A stretch of 64,000 bases of DNA from assembly GCF_018139565.1 (NCBI RefSeq), contig NZ_JAGSPK010000002.1:248001-312000 (forward strand), in the 5' to 3' direction. A model generated the notes under the pieces. That model searched no databases and was not told the origin of the DNA. It saw only the letters and a program-made list of their open reading frames with translations. Numbering within the stretch: the stretch's first letter is position 1; every line of letters begins with the position of its first letter. The stretch comes from Cognatundibacterium rivi. Lineage in GTDB: Bacteria; Pseudomonadota; Gammaproteobacteria; Burkholderiales; Burkholderiaceae_D. This document shows, piece by piece, positions 46,265 to 56,538 of this stretch. The position numbers and the translations under genes are program-made.

Positions 46265-47377
46265 TCAGCGACCACCCATGCGGGTTTCGCCAAACAAAGT
46301 TTTATATTCGCGTGGTTGTGAACGCCAGTATTGCGGTGGTACATCGACGCTAGCGCCCAGCTTTGCTGCTGCATGCCACGGCCAGTGCGGGTCATACAGA
46401 ATGCCACGGGCAATACCGATCATGTCCGCTTGCCCTTGATTCAAAATACTTTCTGCATGTTCGGCCTCAGTAATCAGCCCGACTGCAATCACCGGCATCG
46501 CCGTCACTTTTTTGATGGCCTCAGCAAAATGCACCTGATAACCTGGTTCAAGAGGAATCTGCTGTAAAGGTGAGAGACCACCGCTGGATACATGTATGAA
46601 TGCGCAGCCACGTTGCTCTAATTCTTTGGTAAAGACGCTGCTTTGCGCGACATCCCAGCCACCGTCAACCCAGTCGCTGGCCGAAATCCGTATGCCCAGG
46701 GTGTAGCCTTCTGGCAGCGCAGCTTTGACCACATCAAAAATCTCTAATGGGAAACGCAGACGGTTTTCCAGACTGCCGCCATATTGGTCTGTGCGTTGAT
46801 TCGATAACGGCGATAAAAACTGATGCATCAGATAGCCATGCGCTGCGTGTAATTCGATCGCATCAATGCCCAGCCCGTGTGCGCGTTTTGCCGCATCAAC
46901 AAAAGCCTGTTTGACGCGTTCTAATCCAGCTGCATCCAGCGCCAGCGGTGCTGTTTCTTTGGCGTTGTGTGGAATCGCAGACGCCGATACGGTTTGCCAG
47001 CCACCATCCGCTTCGGCAATTAACTGGCCGCCATCCCACGGGCGTTGACTGGAGGCTTTTCTGCCGGCATGCGCTAGTTGCACGGCGATAGGCATCGTCG
47101 AATATTGACGTACAGACTGTAAAACTTTGCCCAACGCAGCTTCCGTTGCATCTGACCACAGACCGACATCGTAGGGCGAAATGCGACCCGCAGGTTCGAC
47201 TGCGGTTGCTTCGATAATCAGCATGCCAGCGCCAGAAGTGGCAAGGCTGCCGAGATGCATCAGATGCCAGTCACCAACAGCGCCGTCCACGGCGGAATAC
47301 TGACACATAGGCGCAATGATGATGCGGTTTTTAAGAGTGAGGTTGCCGAGTTTGACAGGAGAAAAGAGGGTGCTCAT
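46265..47377 (-). CDS. old yellow enzyme, XenA/YqjM-type NADPH:flavin oxidoreductase
   Basis: A 370-residue FMN ene-reductase. Class markers of the XenA/YqjM branch: IIIAPMCQYSAVDG with Cys25 that tunes the flavin, VQLAHAGRKAS, HAAHGYLMHQFLSPLSNQRTD (substrate His pair) and ENRLRFPLEIFD. Such enzymes reduce activated C=C bonds of enones and some nitro compounds. A flavin-dependent nitroreductase lies upstream in divergent orientation, with repeat copy C between, so both may belong to electrophile detoxification. Confidence 0.92.
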   Translation of the reverse strand: MSTLFSPVKLGNLTLKNRIIIAPMCQYSAVDGAVGDWHLMHLGSLATSGAGMLIIEATAVEPAGRISPYDVGLWSDATEAALGKVLQSVRQYSTMPIAVQLAHAGRKASSQRPWDGGQLIAEADGGWQTVSASAIPHNAKETAPLALDAAGLERVKQAFVDAAKRAHGLGIDAIELHAAHGYLMHQFLSPLSNQRTDQYGGSLENRLRFPLEIFDVVKAALPEGYTLGIRISASDWVDGGWDVAQSSVFTKELEQRGCAFIHVSSGGLSPLQQIPLEPGYQVHFAEAIKKVTAMPVIAVGLITEAEHAESILNQGQADMIGIARGILYDPHWPWHAAAKLGASVDVPPQYWRSQPREYKTLFGETRMGGR

Positions 47378-47583
47378 TTTTTAGATCCCAGGCAAAAAAG
47401 AAAAATAAGTGGATGTGTAAAAGGAATTCAAGGCCAAGACAACAGCATCCAAAACCGAAAATTATCAGTAGCCATTATGCCGAAAGATCAATGAAACTGC
47501 TGACGGTGGCTTTTTTGTAGTCGGTATCCCGCCGAAACTTGTCTGCGCCGTGCAATGAAAAAGCGTCAGAAGTGCCTGAAAAC

Positions 47584-47664
47584 CTTTAAAAATACTCCCG
47601 GGGAGTATTTTTAAAGCGCCTTATTTATCAAGGAGGTTAGGGGGTAAAAATCTATATACTCCCC
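47584..47664 (+). repeat. TACTCCCC palindrome-plus-box repeat, copy C
   Basis: A 33-nt perfect inverted repeat (47584-47616, CTTTAAAAATACTCCC and its complement around one central G) is followed by GCCTT at 47618 and by the single box ATACTCCCC at 47656-47664. Centre-to-box distance is 56 nt, as in the other copies. Confidence 0.8.
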
Positions 47665-47750
47665 CAATAATGTATTTCTATAGAAAATATCGACGTTCGT
47701 GGTCACGATTCTGTCTTTTTGATTTTTGCGATGGGATGAAAAATGCCCCC

Positions 47751-47779
47751 TTGTGAAACAAATGGCGCAACCTGATATA
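47751..47779 (+). promoter_or_regulatory. possible promoter of the nitroreductase gene
   Basis: TTGTGA (47751-47756) and GATATA (47774-47779) are 17 bp apart, about 98 nt ahead of the start at 47877. Confidence 0.45.
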
Positions 47780-47876
47780 GTAGTCCTAATCAGAACGAAT
47801 ATTCTGCCTCAACGATTTACCGCATGTGGCAGAAAATCAGATCTGATCAAGATCAATCTCTTATCGAAAGCCAGTA

Positions 47877-48515
47877 ATGTCCGATTTAATTCAAAAACTG
47901 AAATGGCGCTATGCCACCAAAAAAATGAATCCAGCCAAGGCGGTGCCACAAGAAAAAGTGGACCGTATTCTTGAAGCGATCCGCCTGACCGCAACGTCCA
48001 GCGGCTTGCAGCCATACGAAGTGCTGGTGGTGACGAATGCTGAAATTCGCGAAAAAATCAAAGCCATCGGCTGGAACCAAGCTCAGATCACTGAAGGCTC
48101 ACACCTGCTGGTGTTCGCTGCATGGGATAACTACACCGCAGAGCGCATCAACATGATGTTTGATCTGACCAATGATGAACGCGGATTCAAAAACGAAGGA
48201 TGGGAAAACTATCGCAACATGTTGTTGTCGACTTACCCTGCGCGTGATGCAGAAACTAACTACCAGCATGCTGCACGTCAGGCTTACATTGGCCTCGGTA
48301 CTGCGCTGGTTGCGGCAGCCGAAGAGCAAGTCGACAGCACACCGATGGAAGGTTTTGATCCTGCCGCGCTAGACGAGATCCTCGGTCTGCGCGCCAAAGG
48401 CCTGCGCAGCGTCGTGATCCTGCCATTGGGCTATCGCGAAGAAGACAAAGACTGGTTAGTCAATCTGAAAAAAGTCCGTCGTCCGACTGCGAAATTTGTC
48501 ACCGAAGTCAAATAA
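47877..48515 (+). CDS. nitroreductase family protein (NAD(P)H-dependent oxidoreductase)
   Basis: A 212-residue FMN-binding protein of the NfsB/nitroreductase fold. Visible: LKWRYATKKMNPAKAV (phosphate/FMN site), LTATSSGLQPYEVLVV, and the C-terminal AKGLRSVVILPLGYREEDKDW. These enzymes reduce nitro groups, quinones or flavins with NAD(P)H. No distinct physiological substrate is evident. It is the only gene of its unit and ends at a strong terminator. Confidence 0.88.
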   Translation: MSDLIQKLKWRYATKKMNPAKAVPQEKVDRILEAIRLTATSSGLQPYEVLVVTNAEIREKIKAIGWNQAQITEGSHLLVFAAWDNYTAERINMMFDLTNDERGFKNEGWENYRNMLLSTYPARDAETNYQHAARQAYIGLGTALVAAAEEQVDSTPMEGFDPAALDEILGLRAKGLRSVVILPLGYREEDKDWLVNLKKVRRPTAKFVTEVK

Positions 48516-48565
48516 TCCATTTTGACCGCGTATTCGCATTGCTGTGAAAAGCGTGCGGATAAAAT

Positions 48566-48599
48566 AAAAAGACTGCGATTTTAATCGCAGTCTTTTTTT
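48566..48599 (+). terminator. nitroreductase terminator
   Basis: AAAAAGACTGCGATT (48566-48580) pairs with AATCGCAGTCTTTTT (48583-48597), a 15-bp stem with T run. Confidence 0.92.
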
Positions 48600-48685
48600 A
48601 TATATCCCGGTTTGGGCAATACAAACTCAAACCTGCAGATGCACACCTGGTGCGGCATGCGAATAGATCATAGATAGTGGCGAAT

Positions 48686-49273
48686 TTAATTCGCCTGCAG
48701 ATTTGTGATGATTTTAAACGGGCGGTATTCGCTGATTTTCGGATCGAATATATCCTTCGTTTCAAATGAAATTTTTACCGTTTTGCCAATCAAATTATTG
48801 TATGAGGCAGCCAGGTCCAGATTCGTCTTCACCTGTGTCAGCCAGATATATTTACTGACTTTTCCAGATGCGTCCTGCAGAGAAAATACGACAAAATTAT
48901 CCGCATCAACCTTATTGATTTTTCCGCTGACAGAACCGCGTGCCTCTATCGCATCAGAGCTTAACTTTATCAATGTCGCGGGACATACGGAGGCCATCCG
49001 CGTACCGATGAGTTCACCTGTTTTTTGCCCATCTTTCATGGGGTTATTCATATCAAGCTGGTAATCTTTCAGGACTTTCAGTTTGTCATCAGGACTGGCT
49101 GATTGCAATATGCAAAATCCTACCTGCATTGTGATGGTCTGTTTATTGATATTTTCCGGAAGTTTTTCCACGCATTCACAAGAGCGCTTTGCCATTGCAT
49201 CGAGATAATCCTGCGCGTTGACATTGTGTACGGTGGCAAATGATAGCAAAGCGGATAAGAGAAATTTCATCAT
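48686..49273 (-). CDS. hypothetical exported protein
   Basis: A 195-residue protein with a signal peptide (MMKFLLSALLSFATVHNVNA) and no family that I recognise. Start 49273 (or the next ATG at 49270) is chosen because it yields this peptide; a TTG at 49306 is less likely. The first mature part contains Cys residues spaced like a small helical domain (KRSCECVEKLPENI, VGFCILQSA, MASVCPATL); the second is an OB-like beta domain (GSVSGKINKVDADNFVVFSL, TVKISFETKDIF). A periplasmic location is likely. It is monocistronic. Confidence 0.68.
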   Translation of the reverse strand: MMKFLLSALLSFATVHNVNAQDYLDAMAKRSCECVEKLPENINKQTITMQVGFCILQSASPDDKLKVLKDYQLDMNNPMKDGQKTGELIGTRMASVCPATLIKLSSDAIEARGSVSGKINKVDADNFVVFSLQDASGKVSKYIWLTQVKTNLDLAASYNNLIGKTVKISFETKDIFDPKISEYRPFKIITNLQAN

Positions 49274-49611
49274 AAAAATAAGTGGCCGGAAGTTGAGAAA
49301 TGACAATGGAAATAGCGTGGTAATGTGAATTTTACAATGCGAATTATATGATCAGATAAATATTTGCTGAGGGTGTCATCTGGCGGTGCTATCACGTGTT
49401 GATCCATCCGCCCAAGTCACGTCGATACCGACGCCATGTTTTTCTGCTGCCAATACCTTTGCCCTAACACAAAACAAATCCAGCACTTGACTTCGTTCTA
49501 CTCATGCCCATTTTGTATGGGGTATGCAATCAGCATGCAAACATATTCCGCAGGATGGGGCTGACACGTATTTGCGGTCAGAGATGACGTTGAATGAAAT
49601 GGAGCGCAAAT
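49274..49611. other. intergenic region with a short start-less open frame
   Basis: These 338 bases separate the exported protein from the M90 peptidase and carry both promoters. On the minus strand an open stretch of about 39 codons (49495 to the stop at 49376) reads VLAAEKHGVGIDVTWADG; it has no ATG or ribosome site and is probably a gene remnant or chance. Confidence 0.45.
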
Positions 49612-50472
49612 ATGGGGTGGTTGTTATTCATCACGGTGGCATTGATTCTGGGCGTATTCGTTGCGCCGCGCGCCCGGCTTCGCTATGTATTGTCGCGGGC
49701 GTTTCCTTTGAATTATTCAAAAATTCTGCGTAAAAATTTGCCTGTGTACAAACACATGCCGACCGATTTGCAGATGCAGTTAAAGCGCCGGATTCGTCAG
49801 TTTTTATATCAGAAGACCTTCGTCGGCTGCGATGGTCTGGTCATCACTGATGAAATCAGAGTCACGATTGCTGGTAAAGCCTGCCTGCTTTTGCTGAATC
49901 GCGCCTCGGACGTGTACCCGCAATTGACGCATGTGCTGGTGTATCCGTCGGCATTTGTCGCGCCGCGCAAAGAGATGCGTGATGGCGGCGTGGTCACGCA
50001 CACAAATCAGGGCCTTAGCGGGGAATCGTGGAGTGATGGGCGCGTGATTTTGGCCTGGGATCAGGCTGCGCATAATGCCGAGACGGAAGCGCGCGGGCAA
50101 GACGTGGTATTGCATGAATTTGCACATCAGCTCGATAGCGAAACCGGCAGTACGAATGGTGCGCCGGCATTGCCTAGCGCGGCGGCATATCAGGCGTGGT
50201 CGCAAGTGATGACGGCAGAGTTCGACCGCTTGCAACAGGCGATACAGTCGCATCATATGCATCAAACGCAGCACACGCAGCACACGCATGATCACCATCC
50301 GCAGCCATATCCTGAGGTGATAGATCCTTACGGTGCGACGAATCCGGCAGAATTTTTCGCCGTCACCACCGAAGCATTTTTTAAGAAAAGTGCGGCGCTG
50401 GCTGTGCATCATCCTGCTTTGTTTGCGCAATTGAAAAGCTATTACTGCGTTGATCCGCGCGAGTGGGTTTGA
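49612..50472 (+). CDS. mtfA: M90-family zinc peptidase (MtfA-like)
   Basis: A 286-residue peptidase of the MtfA/M90 family. An N-terminal hydrophobic helix (MGWLLFITVALILGVFVAP) may anchor it. The zinc motif HEFAHQLDSE is at residues 168-177, with the downstream NPAEFFAVTTEAFF (244-257) supplying further ligands. E. coli MtfA links to the Mlc sugar regulator. Between the two is a His-rich insert (residues 213-229) not typical of MtfA, possibly metal-binding. Start 49612 follows TGGAG; an earlier ATG at 49594 would add six residues. Confidence 0.88.
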   Translation: MGWLLFITVALILGVFVAPRARLRYVLSRAFPLNYSKILRKNLPVYKHMPTDLQMQLKRRIRQFLYQKTFVGCDGLVITDEIRVTIAGKACLLLLNRASDVYPQLTHVLVYPSAFVAPRKEMRDGGVVTHTNQGLSGESWSDGRVILAWDQAAHNAETEARGQDVVLHEFAHQLDSETGSTNGAPALPSAAAYQAWSQVMTAEFDRLQQAIQSHHMHQTQHTQHTHDHHPQPYPEVIDPYGATNPAEFFAVTTEAFFKKSAALAVHHPALFAQLKSYYCVDPREWV

Positions 50473-50511
50473 TCAGGCTGGATGCACTAAGCTGATGGTT
50501 TGCGAGTATAA

Positions 50512-50538
50512 AAAAAGGACGCCAAGTGCGTCCTTTTT
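50512..50538. terminator. bidirectional terminator
   Basis: AAAAAGGACGC (50512-50522) pairs with GCGTCCTTTTT (50528-50538) across a 5-nt loop. It serves mtfA and the convergent ABC-F gene ending at 50559. Confidence 0.88.
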
Positions 50539-50558
50539 AAGATGCGAAGTGAACAGCC

Positions 50559-52547
50559 TTAAACAGCCGCTTCCAGAAATTCCTGTTGTTCCAGCCAGTC
50601 GGCTTCGATCTGGGATAATTCCTTCACCAGATACGCCTGGTCCAGCAGCAGGGTTTTCAGTTTTTCCTTGTTGGCATCGCTGTAAATATCGCTGTCTTCG
50701 AGTTGTGCGTCGATGTCTTTCTTTTTGCTGTTGAGCTTGGTCATTTCATCTTCGAGGCGTTTGATGCGTGCCTCGATAGGCTTGCGTACATTCGCCAGAC
50801 GCTGACGTTCTTCGGCATCGCGTTTGCGTTGTTCCTTATCATCGACCTTGGCAACCGGGATCGATTTGGCGAGTGGCAGACTGGCTTCTTTCTTTTCTTT
50901 TTGCGGTAATGCTGCAGGTGTGGAGGATTTTTCCAGTTTGTTTTTAAACAGCCAGTCTTTGTAGTCGTCCAGATCGCCATCGAATGGCTGCAATTTACCA
51001 TCGGCGACGATGATGAATTCGTCGGTCGTTGCGCGCAGCAAATGCCGGTCATGCGACACCACGACGAGCGTGCCTTCAAACTGCGCCAGTGCTTCGGTCA
51101 GCGCTTCACGTGTTTCCAGGTCCAGATGGTTGGTCGGCTCATCGAGCAGCAGCAGGTTAGGGCGTTGCCAGACGATCATCGCCAGTGCCAGGCGGGCTTT
51201 TTCGCCGCCCGAAAATGGTTTGATCGGGCTGGTGACCATGGTACCGGGGAAGTTGAATCCGCCGAGGAAATTGCGCAATTCCTGCTCACGGACGTCCGGC
51301 GCAATATGCGCCAGATGCCATAACGGCGACTCGTCGTGGCGCAGCATTTCAACCTGGTGCTGGGCAAAATAGCCGATCGACAAACCTTTGCCAGTTTGCA
51401 TGGTGCCATGCAGCGGTGGAATATCGCCAACGATGGTTTTGATCAACGTTGATTTACCGGCGCCATTCACCCCGAGCAAACCGATGCGCTGACCGATTTG
51501 CAGAGAAAATTTTACATCGCTGACGATGCATTTTTCTGTGAAGCTATGATCGGTGGCGGATTCTATGCGATAGCCGCAATCGACATCTTCCATCACCAAC
51601 ATAGGATTCGGTGCGCTGAGTGGTTCGCGGAATTCAAATGAAAATTCGGCAGCCGCACGTAAAGGCGCAATCTCTTCCATTTTTGCCAGCGCTTTGATCC
51701 GGCTTTGGGCCTGTTTGGCCTTGGAGGCTTTGGCGGCAAAACGGCTGATGAACGACTCCAGATGCGCGCGCTTGCGGTTTTGTTTTTCTATCGTTCCGGC
51801 CGCCAGAATCAGTTGCGCCGCACGTTGGCGTTCAAACGCCGAATAGTTACCGGAATAGCGTTTCAGTTTGCGTTCATCGATATGCACGATGACATTCGCC
51901 ACGCCATCCAGAAAATCGCGGTCATGCGAAATGATGATCAGTGTGCCGGCATAGCGTTTCAGCCAGTCTTCAAGCCAGATGATGGCATCGAGATCCAGAT
52001 GGTTGGTCGGCTCATCGAGCAGCAGTAAATCGGATTTGCACATCAGCGCCTGCGCCAGATTAAGGCGCATACGCCAGCCGCCGGAAAAGCTGGCGACGGA
52101 TTCTTCGAGTTGCTCGAGTTTGAAGCCGAGGCCGATCAGTAATTGTTCGGCGCGTGAACGCACGGTATAGGCATCGGCATCCGCCAGCGAGCCATACAAA
52201 TTGCCGATGGCAATGCCATTGTCGTGGCTTTCAGGCTGAGCTTCGAGTTCGGCTAATTCCGCTTCGAGCTTGCGCAGCGTGACGTCGCCATCAATGGCGT
52301 AATCAATCGCACTGCGTTCGAGTGGTGGCGTTTCCTGCGCAACGTGGGCGAGTTGCCATTTGGCGGGAAATTCTATGCTGCCCTGATCCGGATGCAGCTC
52401 ACCGCGCAACATCGCAAACAAACTGGATTTGCCTGCGCCATTGGAACCGATCAGGCCGATTTTGTCGCCAGGATTAAGCGTGACATCGACGCTATCGAAT
52501 AAAGGCTTGGTGCCACGGGCGAGAACGACTTGCTGCAAACGTATCAT
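50559..52547 (-). CDS. yheS: ABC-F family ATPase, YheS-type
   Basis: A 662-residue protein with two ABC domains and no membrane part. Walker A motifs GSNGAGKSS (34-42) and GVNGAGKST, signatures FSGGWRMRLNLAQAL and FSGGEKARLALAMIV, and Walker B LLLLDEPTNHLDL twice. A linker and a charged C-terminal coiled coil (residues about 570-650) follow. It aligns with E. coli YheS, a ribosome-bound ABC-F factor. The start at 52547 lies only 14 nt after repeat copy D and has no clear Shine-Dalgarno. Confidence 0.93.
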   Translation of the reverse strand: MIRLQQVVLARGTKPLFDSVDVTLNPGDKIGLIGSNGAGKSSLFAMLRGELHPDQGSIEFPAKWQLAHVAQETPPLERSAIDYAIDGDVTLRKLEAELAELEAQPESHDNGIAIGNLYGSLADADAYTVRSRAEQLLIGLGFKLEQLEESVASFSGGWRMRLNLAQALMCKSDLLLLDEPTNHLDLDAIIWLEDWLKRYAGTLIIISHDRDFLDGVANVIVHIDERKLKRYSGNYSAFERQRAAQLILAAGTIEKQNRKRAHLESFISRFAAKASKAKQAQSRIKALAKMEEIAPLRAAAEFSFEFREPLSAPNPMLVMEDVDCGYRIESATDHSFTEKCIVSDVKFSLQIGQRIGLLGVNGAGKSTLIKTIVGDIPPLHGTMQTGKGLSIGYFAQHQVEMLRHDESPLWHLAHIAPDVREQELRNFLGGFNFPGTMVTSPIKPFSGGEKARLALAMIVWQRPNLLLLDEPTNHLDLETREALTEALAQFEGTLVVVSHDRHLLRATTDEFIIVADGKLQPFDGDLDDYKDWLFKNKLEKSSTPAALPQKEKKEASLPLAKSIPVAKVDDKEQRKRDAEERQRLANVRKPIEARIKRLEDEMTKLNSKKKDIDAQLEDSDIYSDANKEKLKTLLLDQAYLVKELSQIEADWLEQQEFLEAAV

Positions 52548-52561
52548 ATAAACTTAAATAA

Positions 52562-52638
52562 GGGGAGTATGTTGCTTTTTGCTGTGATTGTCAGCGTAAA
52601 TAAAGGGCTTTTAAATATACTCCGGGGAGTATATTTAA
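52562..52638 (-). repeat. TACTCCCC palindrome-plus-box repeat, copy D
   Basis: Read on the minus strand: a 13-bp palindrome (52638-52611, TTAAATATACTCC and its complement around two bases), GCCCTT at 52607, and the single box ATACTCCCC at 52570-52562, about 55 nt from the centre. It ends 14 nt upstream of the yheS start. Confidence 0.8.
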
Positions 52639-52742
52639 GGCAAAAAGCGGCTGAAAAATACTTTATCCGCTTTTCACACTCGTTGTCACTCAGGTACGAC
52701 GTTGGTGCGATGTCGTGCGATTGCTGCAGCTCCGCATCAGTA

Positions 52743-53645
52743 TCAGGCGGTAAATGTCGCCAGATCGCGTGCTTCGACCAGAAACACCATGTCGTCACCG
52801 GCACTGGTCGATAACCAGGTCATATTCAGATCAGCAAAAGCGGCTTCCGCAAACGCACGTTCATTACCGATTTCTACCATCAGCAAGCCATTTTTTGTCA
52901 GGCGTTGTGCTGCACCGGCGACAATTTTACGCACCAGATCCATGCCATCATCGCCACCAGCCAACGCGATTTGCGGCTCGTGCCGGTATTCCTGCGGCAG
53001 TTTATCCATAGAGCCGGAGTTCACGTACGGCGGATTCGTAATGATGAGATCGTATTTTTTATCCGGCACATTGGTGTACAGATCGGATGCAATCAGCGTG
53101 ACGCGGTCTTGCAATTCATATTTGCTGACATTGCGTTCGGCCACGGCCAGCGCATCGGTAGAAATATCCACCGCATCGACGTGTGCATTCTGGAACATGT
53201 CCGCCATCATGATAGAGAGGCAGCCGGAACCTGTGCAGAGTTCGAGTATGTTGCTGATGTTATCTGGATCGCTGACCCACGGTGAAAAGTGATCAGGAAT
53301 TAATTCGGCGATGAAAGAACGCGGCACAATCACACGCTCGTCAACGTAGAAATTATACGTGCCCAGCCATGCTTCATTGGTCAGATACGAGGCTGGCACG
53401 CGATCCGTGGCGCGACGTTCAATCACGCGCAGGGCCGCATCGATTTCTGAAGTCAATAAATTAGCGTCTAAAAACGGCTCAATTTTATCCAGCGGGAGAT
53501 GCAGCGTATGCAGCAACAAATAAGCTGCTTCGTCCAGCGCATTGCTGCTGCCATGGCCAAAAAACAGCTGTTCTTTGGTGAAGCGGCTGACTGCGTAACG
53601 CAATAAATCGCGCAGGGTTTTAAAAGTAGAAGCGGGTGTCGTCAT
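52743..53645 (-). CDS. prmB: 50S ribosomal protein L3 glutamine methyltransferase
   Basis: A 300-residue SAM-dependent methyltransferase that methylates Gln150 of L3. SAM motif ILELCTGSGCLS (133-144) and catalytic NPPY (204-207) are present. The N-terminal helical domain and the motif EFYG/ NFYVDERVIVPRS region follow the HemK/PrmB family. The start at 53645 is used; the extension to 53663 lacks support. It lies downstream of dapE in the same direction. Confidence 0.94.
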   Translation of the reverse strand: MTTPASTFKTLRDLLRYAVSRFTKEQLFFGHGSSNALDEAAYLLLHTLHLPLDKIEPFLDANLLTSEIDAALRVIERRATDRVPASYLTNEAWLGTYNFYVDERVIVPRSFIAELIPDHFSPWVSDPDNISNILELCTGSGCLSIMMADMFQNAHVDAVDISTDALAVAERNVSKYELQDRVTLIASDLYTNVPDKKYDLIITNPPYVNSGSMDKLPQEYRHEPQIALAGGDDGMDLVRKIVAGAAQRLTKNGLLMVEIGNERAFAEAAFADLNMTWLSTSAGDDMVFLVEARDLATFTA

Positions 53646-53749
53646 AAGATTCTTTCTTGTCACTGCATCGCCTGAATGCGGTCTTTGTGAGGTCGGATTC
53701 AGGCGGATTGCGGTGCATATTCTGCGAATTTCTGCTGTGTTGATGAGGC

Positions 53750-55266
<1,517 letters not shown>

Positions 55267-55282
55267 GTTGCGTGTATGTGCG

Positions 55283-56425
55283 TTATGCGTTCAGGGTAAA
55301 TTCAGTGAAAGAGGCTTCCTCTCTCTCTTCTGGTTCTGGCTCGGGTTGTGGCTGCGGCGAGCCTGAAGTTTCATTATTCAATAACCACAGCAAGTTATTC
55401 GCCGAATCCGCATTCGCCAGACCTTCCTCTTTGCTGATCAAGCCTTGTTTAATCAGTTTCATCAACGCCAGCTCAAACGTTTGCGAACCTGGAGACAAGC
55501 TCTTTTCTATCGCCTCTTTGATCTGGAAAATATCGCCTTTTTCGATCAGCTCGGAAACATAACGGGTATTGAGCATGATTTCGATTGCCGGGCAGCGGCC
55601 GCCATCAGTCGAGCGAATCAGGCGTTGAGAAATAATTGCGCGGATAGATGATGCCAAATCAAGCAATAAGGCTGAGCGGTTTTCCATAGGGAAGAAGCTG
55701 ATGATACGGTTCAGCGCCTGATAACTATTGTTGGCATGCAAAGTCGCCAGTACCAGATGGCCGGACTGCGCATAGGCAATCGCCGACATCATGGTATTCA
55801 GATCGCGAATTTCGCCAATCAGAATACAATCCGGTGCCTGGCGTAAGGAATTCCTCAATGCCGTTTCCAGGCTATCGGAATCGGTGCCGACTTCGCGCTG
55901 ATTGACGATGGATTTTTTACTGTGAAACAGGTATTCAATCGGGTCTTCGATGGTCAGGATGTGGCCTGTTTTGATTTCATTACGGTAATCCAGCATCGAC
56001 GCAATGGTGGTTGATTTACCAGAGCCAGTCGCACCGACGACCAGAATCAGACCACGTTTTTCCATGATCAATTCGGGTAATACAGGCGGTAAATTCAATG
56101 TGTTCAGCGCCGGAATATTTCCCGGTACAAAACGAAATACTGCCGAAAAGGAACCACGTTGGCGGAACGCGGAAAGACGGAAACGACCGATGCCCGGCGC
56201 ACCGATACCGATGTTGAGTTCATTGTCACGTTCAAGTGTGGCGAGGTGTTCGGCAGAAACAACTTCTGCCAACAAAGACAGAATATTTGCCTGATCCATT
56301 TTTTGCTGATTAATCGGCAGCAGGTTGCCGTTAATCTTCAAATGCACAGGTGAATTGATGGCAAAAAACATGTCAGACGCATGTTTTTCTTTCATCAGCT
56401 GAAATAAACGTTCCATTGCCGCCAT
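55283..56425 (-). CDS. pilU: PilT/PilU-type type IV pilus ATPase
   Basis: A 380-residue secretion-superfamily ATPase. Walker A GATGSGKST (131-139), Walker B ILIGEIRD, and the His box TLHANNSYQALNRI are intact; the extra C-terminal tail with Pro/Glu repeats (QPQPEPEPEE) and the length point to PilU rather than PilT, though no pil gene adjoins. AAGGAATC precedes the start. PilU helps PilT power pilus retraction. Its position between dapD and yffB looks like an insertion in the dap block. Confidence 0.9.
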   Translation of the reverse strand: MAAMERLFQLMKEKHASDMFFAINSPVHLKINGNLLPINQQKMDQANILSLLAEVVSAEHLATLERDNELNIGIGAPGIGRFRLSAFRQRGSFSAVFRFVPGNIPALNTLNLPPVLPELIMEKRGLILVVGATGSGKSTTIASMLDYRNEIKTGHILTIEDPIEYLFHSKKSIVNQREVGTDSDSLETALRNSLRQAPDCILIGEIRDLNTMMSAIAYAQSGHLVLATLHANNSYQALNRIISFFPMENRSALLLDLASSIRAIISQRLIRSTDGGRCPAIEIMLNTRYVSELIEKGDIFQIKEAIEKSLSPGSQTFELALMKLIKQGLISKEEGLANADSANNLLWLLNNETSGSPQPQPEPEPEEREEASFTEFTLNA

Positions 56426-56448
56426 GATGATTCCTTTTCTGAGAGTAA

Positions 56449-56480
56449 ATTAGCCGGACCACCATCGTGACCCGGCTAAT
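56449..56480 (-). terminator. hairpin after dapD
   Basis: ATTAGCCGG (56449-56457) pairs with CCGGCTAAT (56472-56480) across a 14-nt loop. On the minus strand it is followed by a short T run (TTTACT), 60 nt past the dapD stop. Confidence 0.6.
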
Positions 56481-56538
56481 TTCTTCTTTCAATAAATGGT
56501 AAGACTCAAACCTGTTTATTAATCAGTCCGTCAACGAA

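Larger units (their letters stand above)
47378..47876. other. divergent intergenic region with dispersed repeat copy C
   Basis: These 499 bases carry promoters for the oxidoreductase and the nitroreductase, the best copy of the TACTCCCC repeat (47584-47664), a promoter-like pair at 47751-47779 and a small palindrome CAGAA-N6-TTCTG (47791-47806). No coding sequence is seen. Confidence 0.6.

Noticed and set aside
47791..47806. CAGAA-N6-TTCTG palindrome ahead of the nitroreductase gene
   Set aside because: Only 5 bp per arm; could be an operator but short arms are expected by chance in AT-rich DNA.
49376..49495. Minus-strand open stretch of about 39 codons in an intergenic region
   Set aside because: It reads like protein (VLAAEKHGVGIDVTWADG) but has no start codon with a ribosome site; kept only as a remark on a possible remnant.
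50268..50292. Short tandem CAGCACACG units resembling a microsatellite or CRISPR-like repeat
   Set aside because: They lie in frame in the M90 peptidase and encode its His-rich insert; no spacers or cas genes exist.
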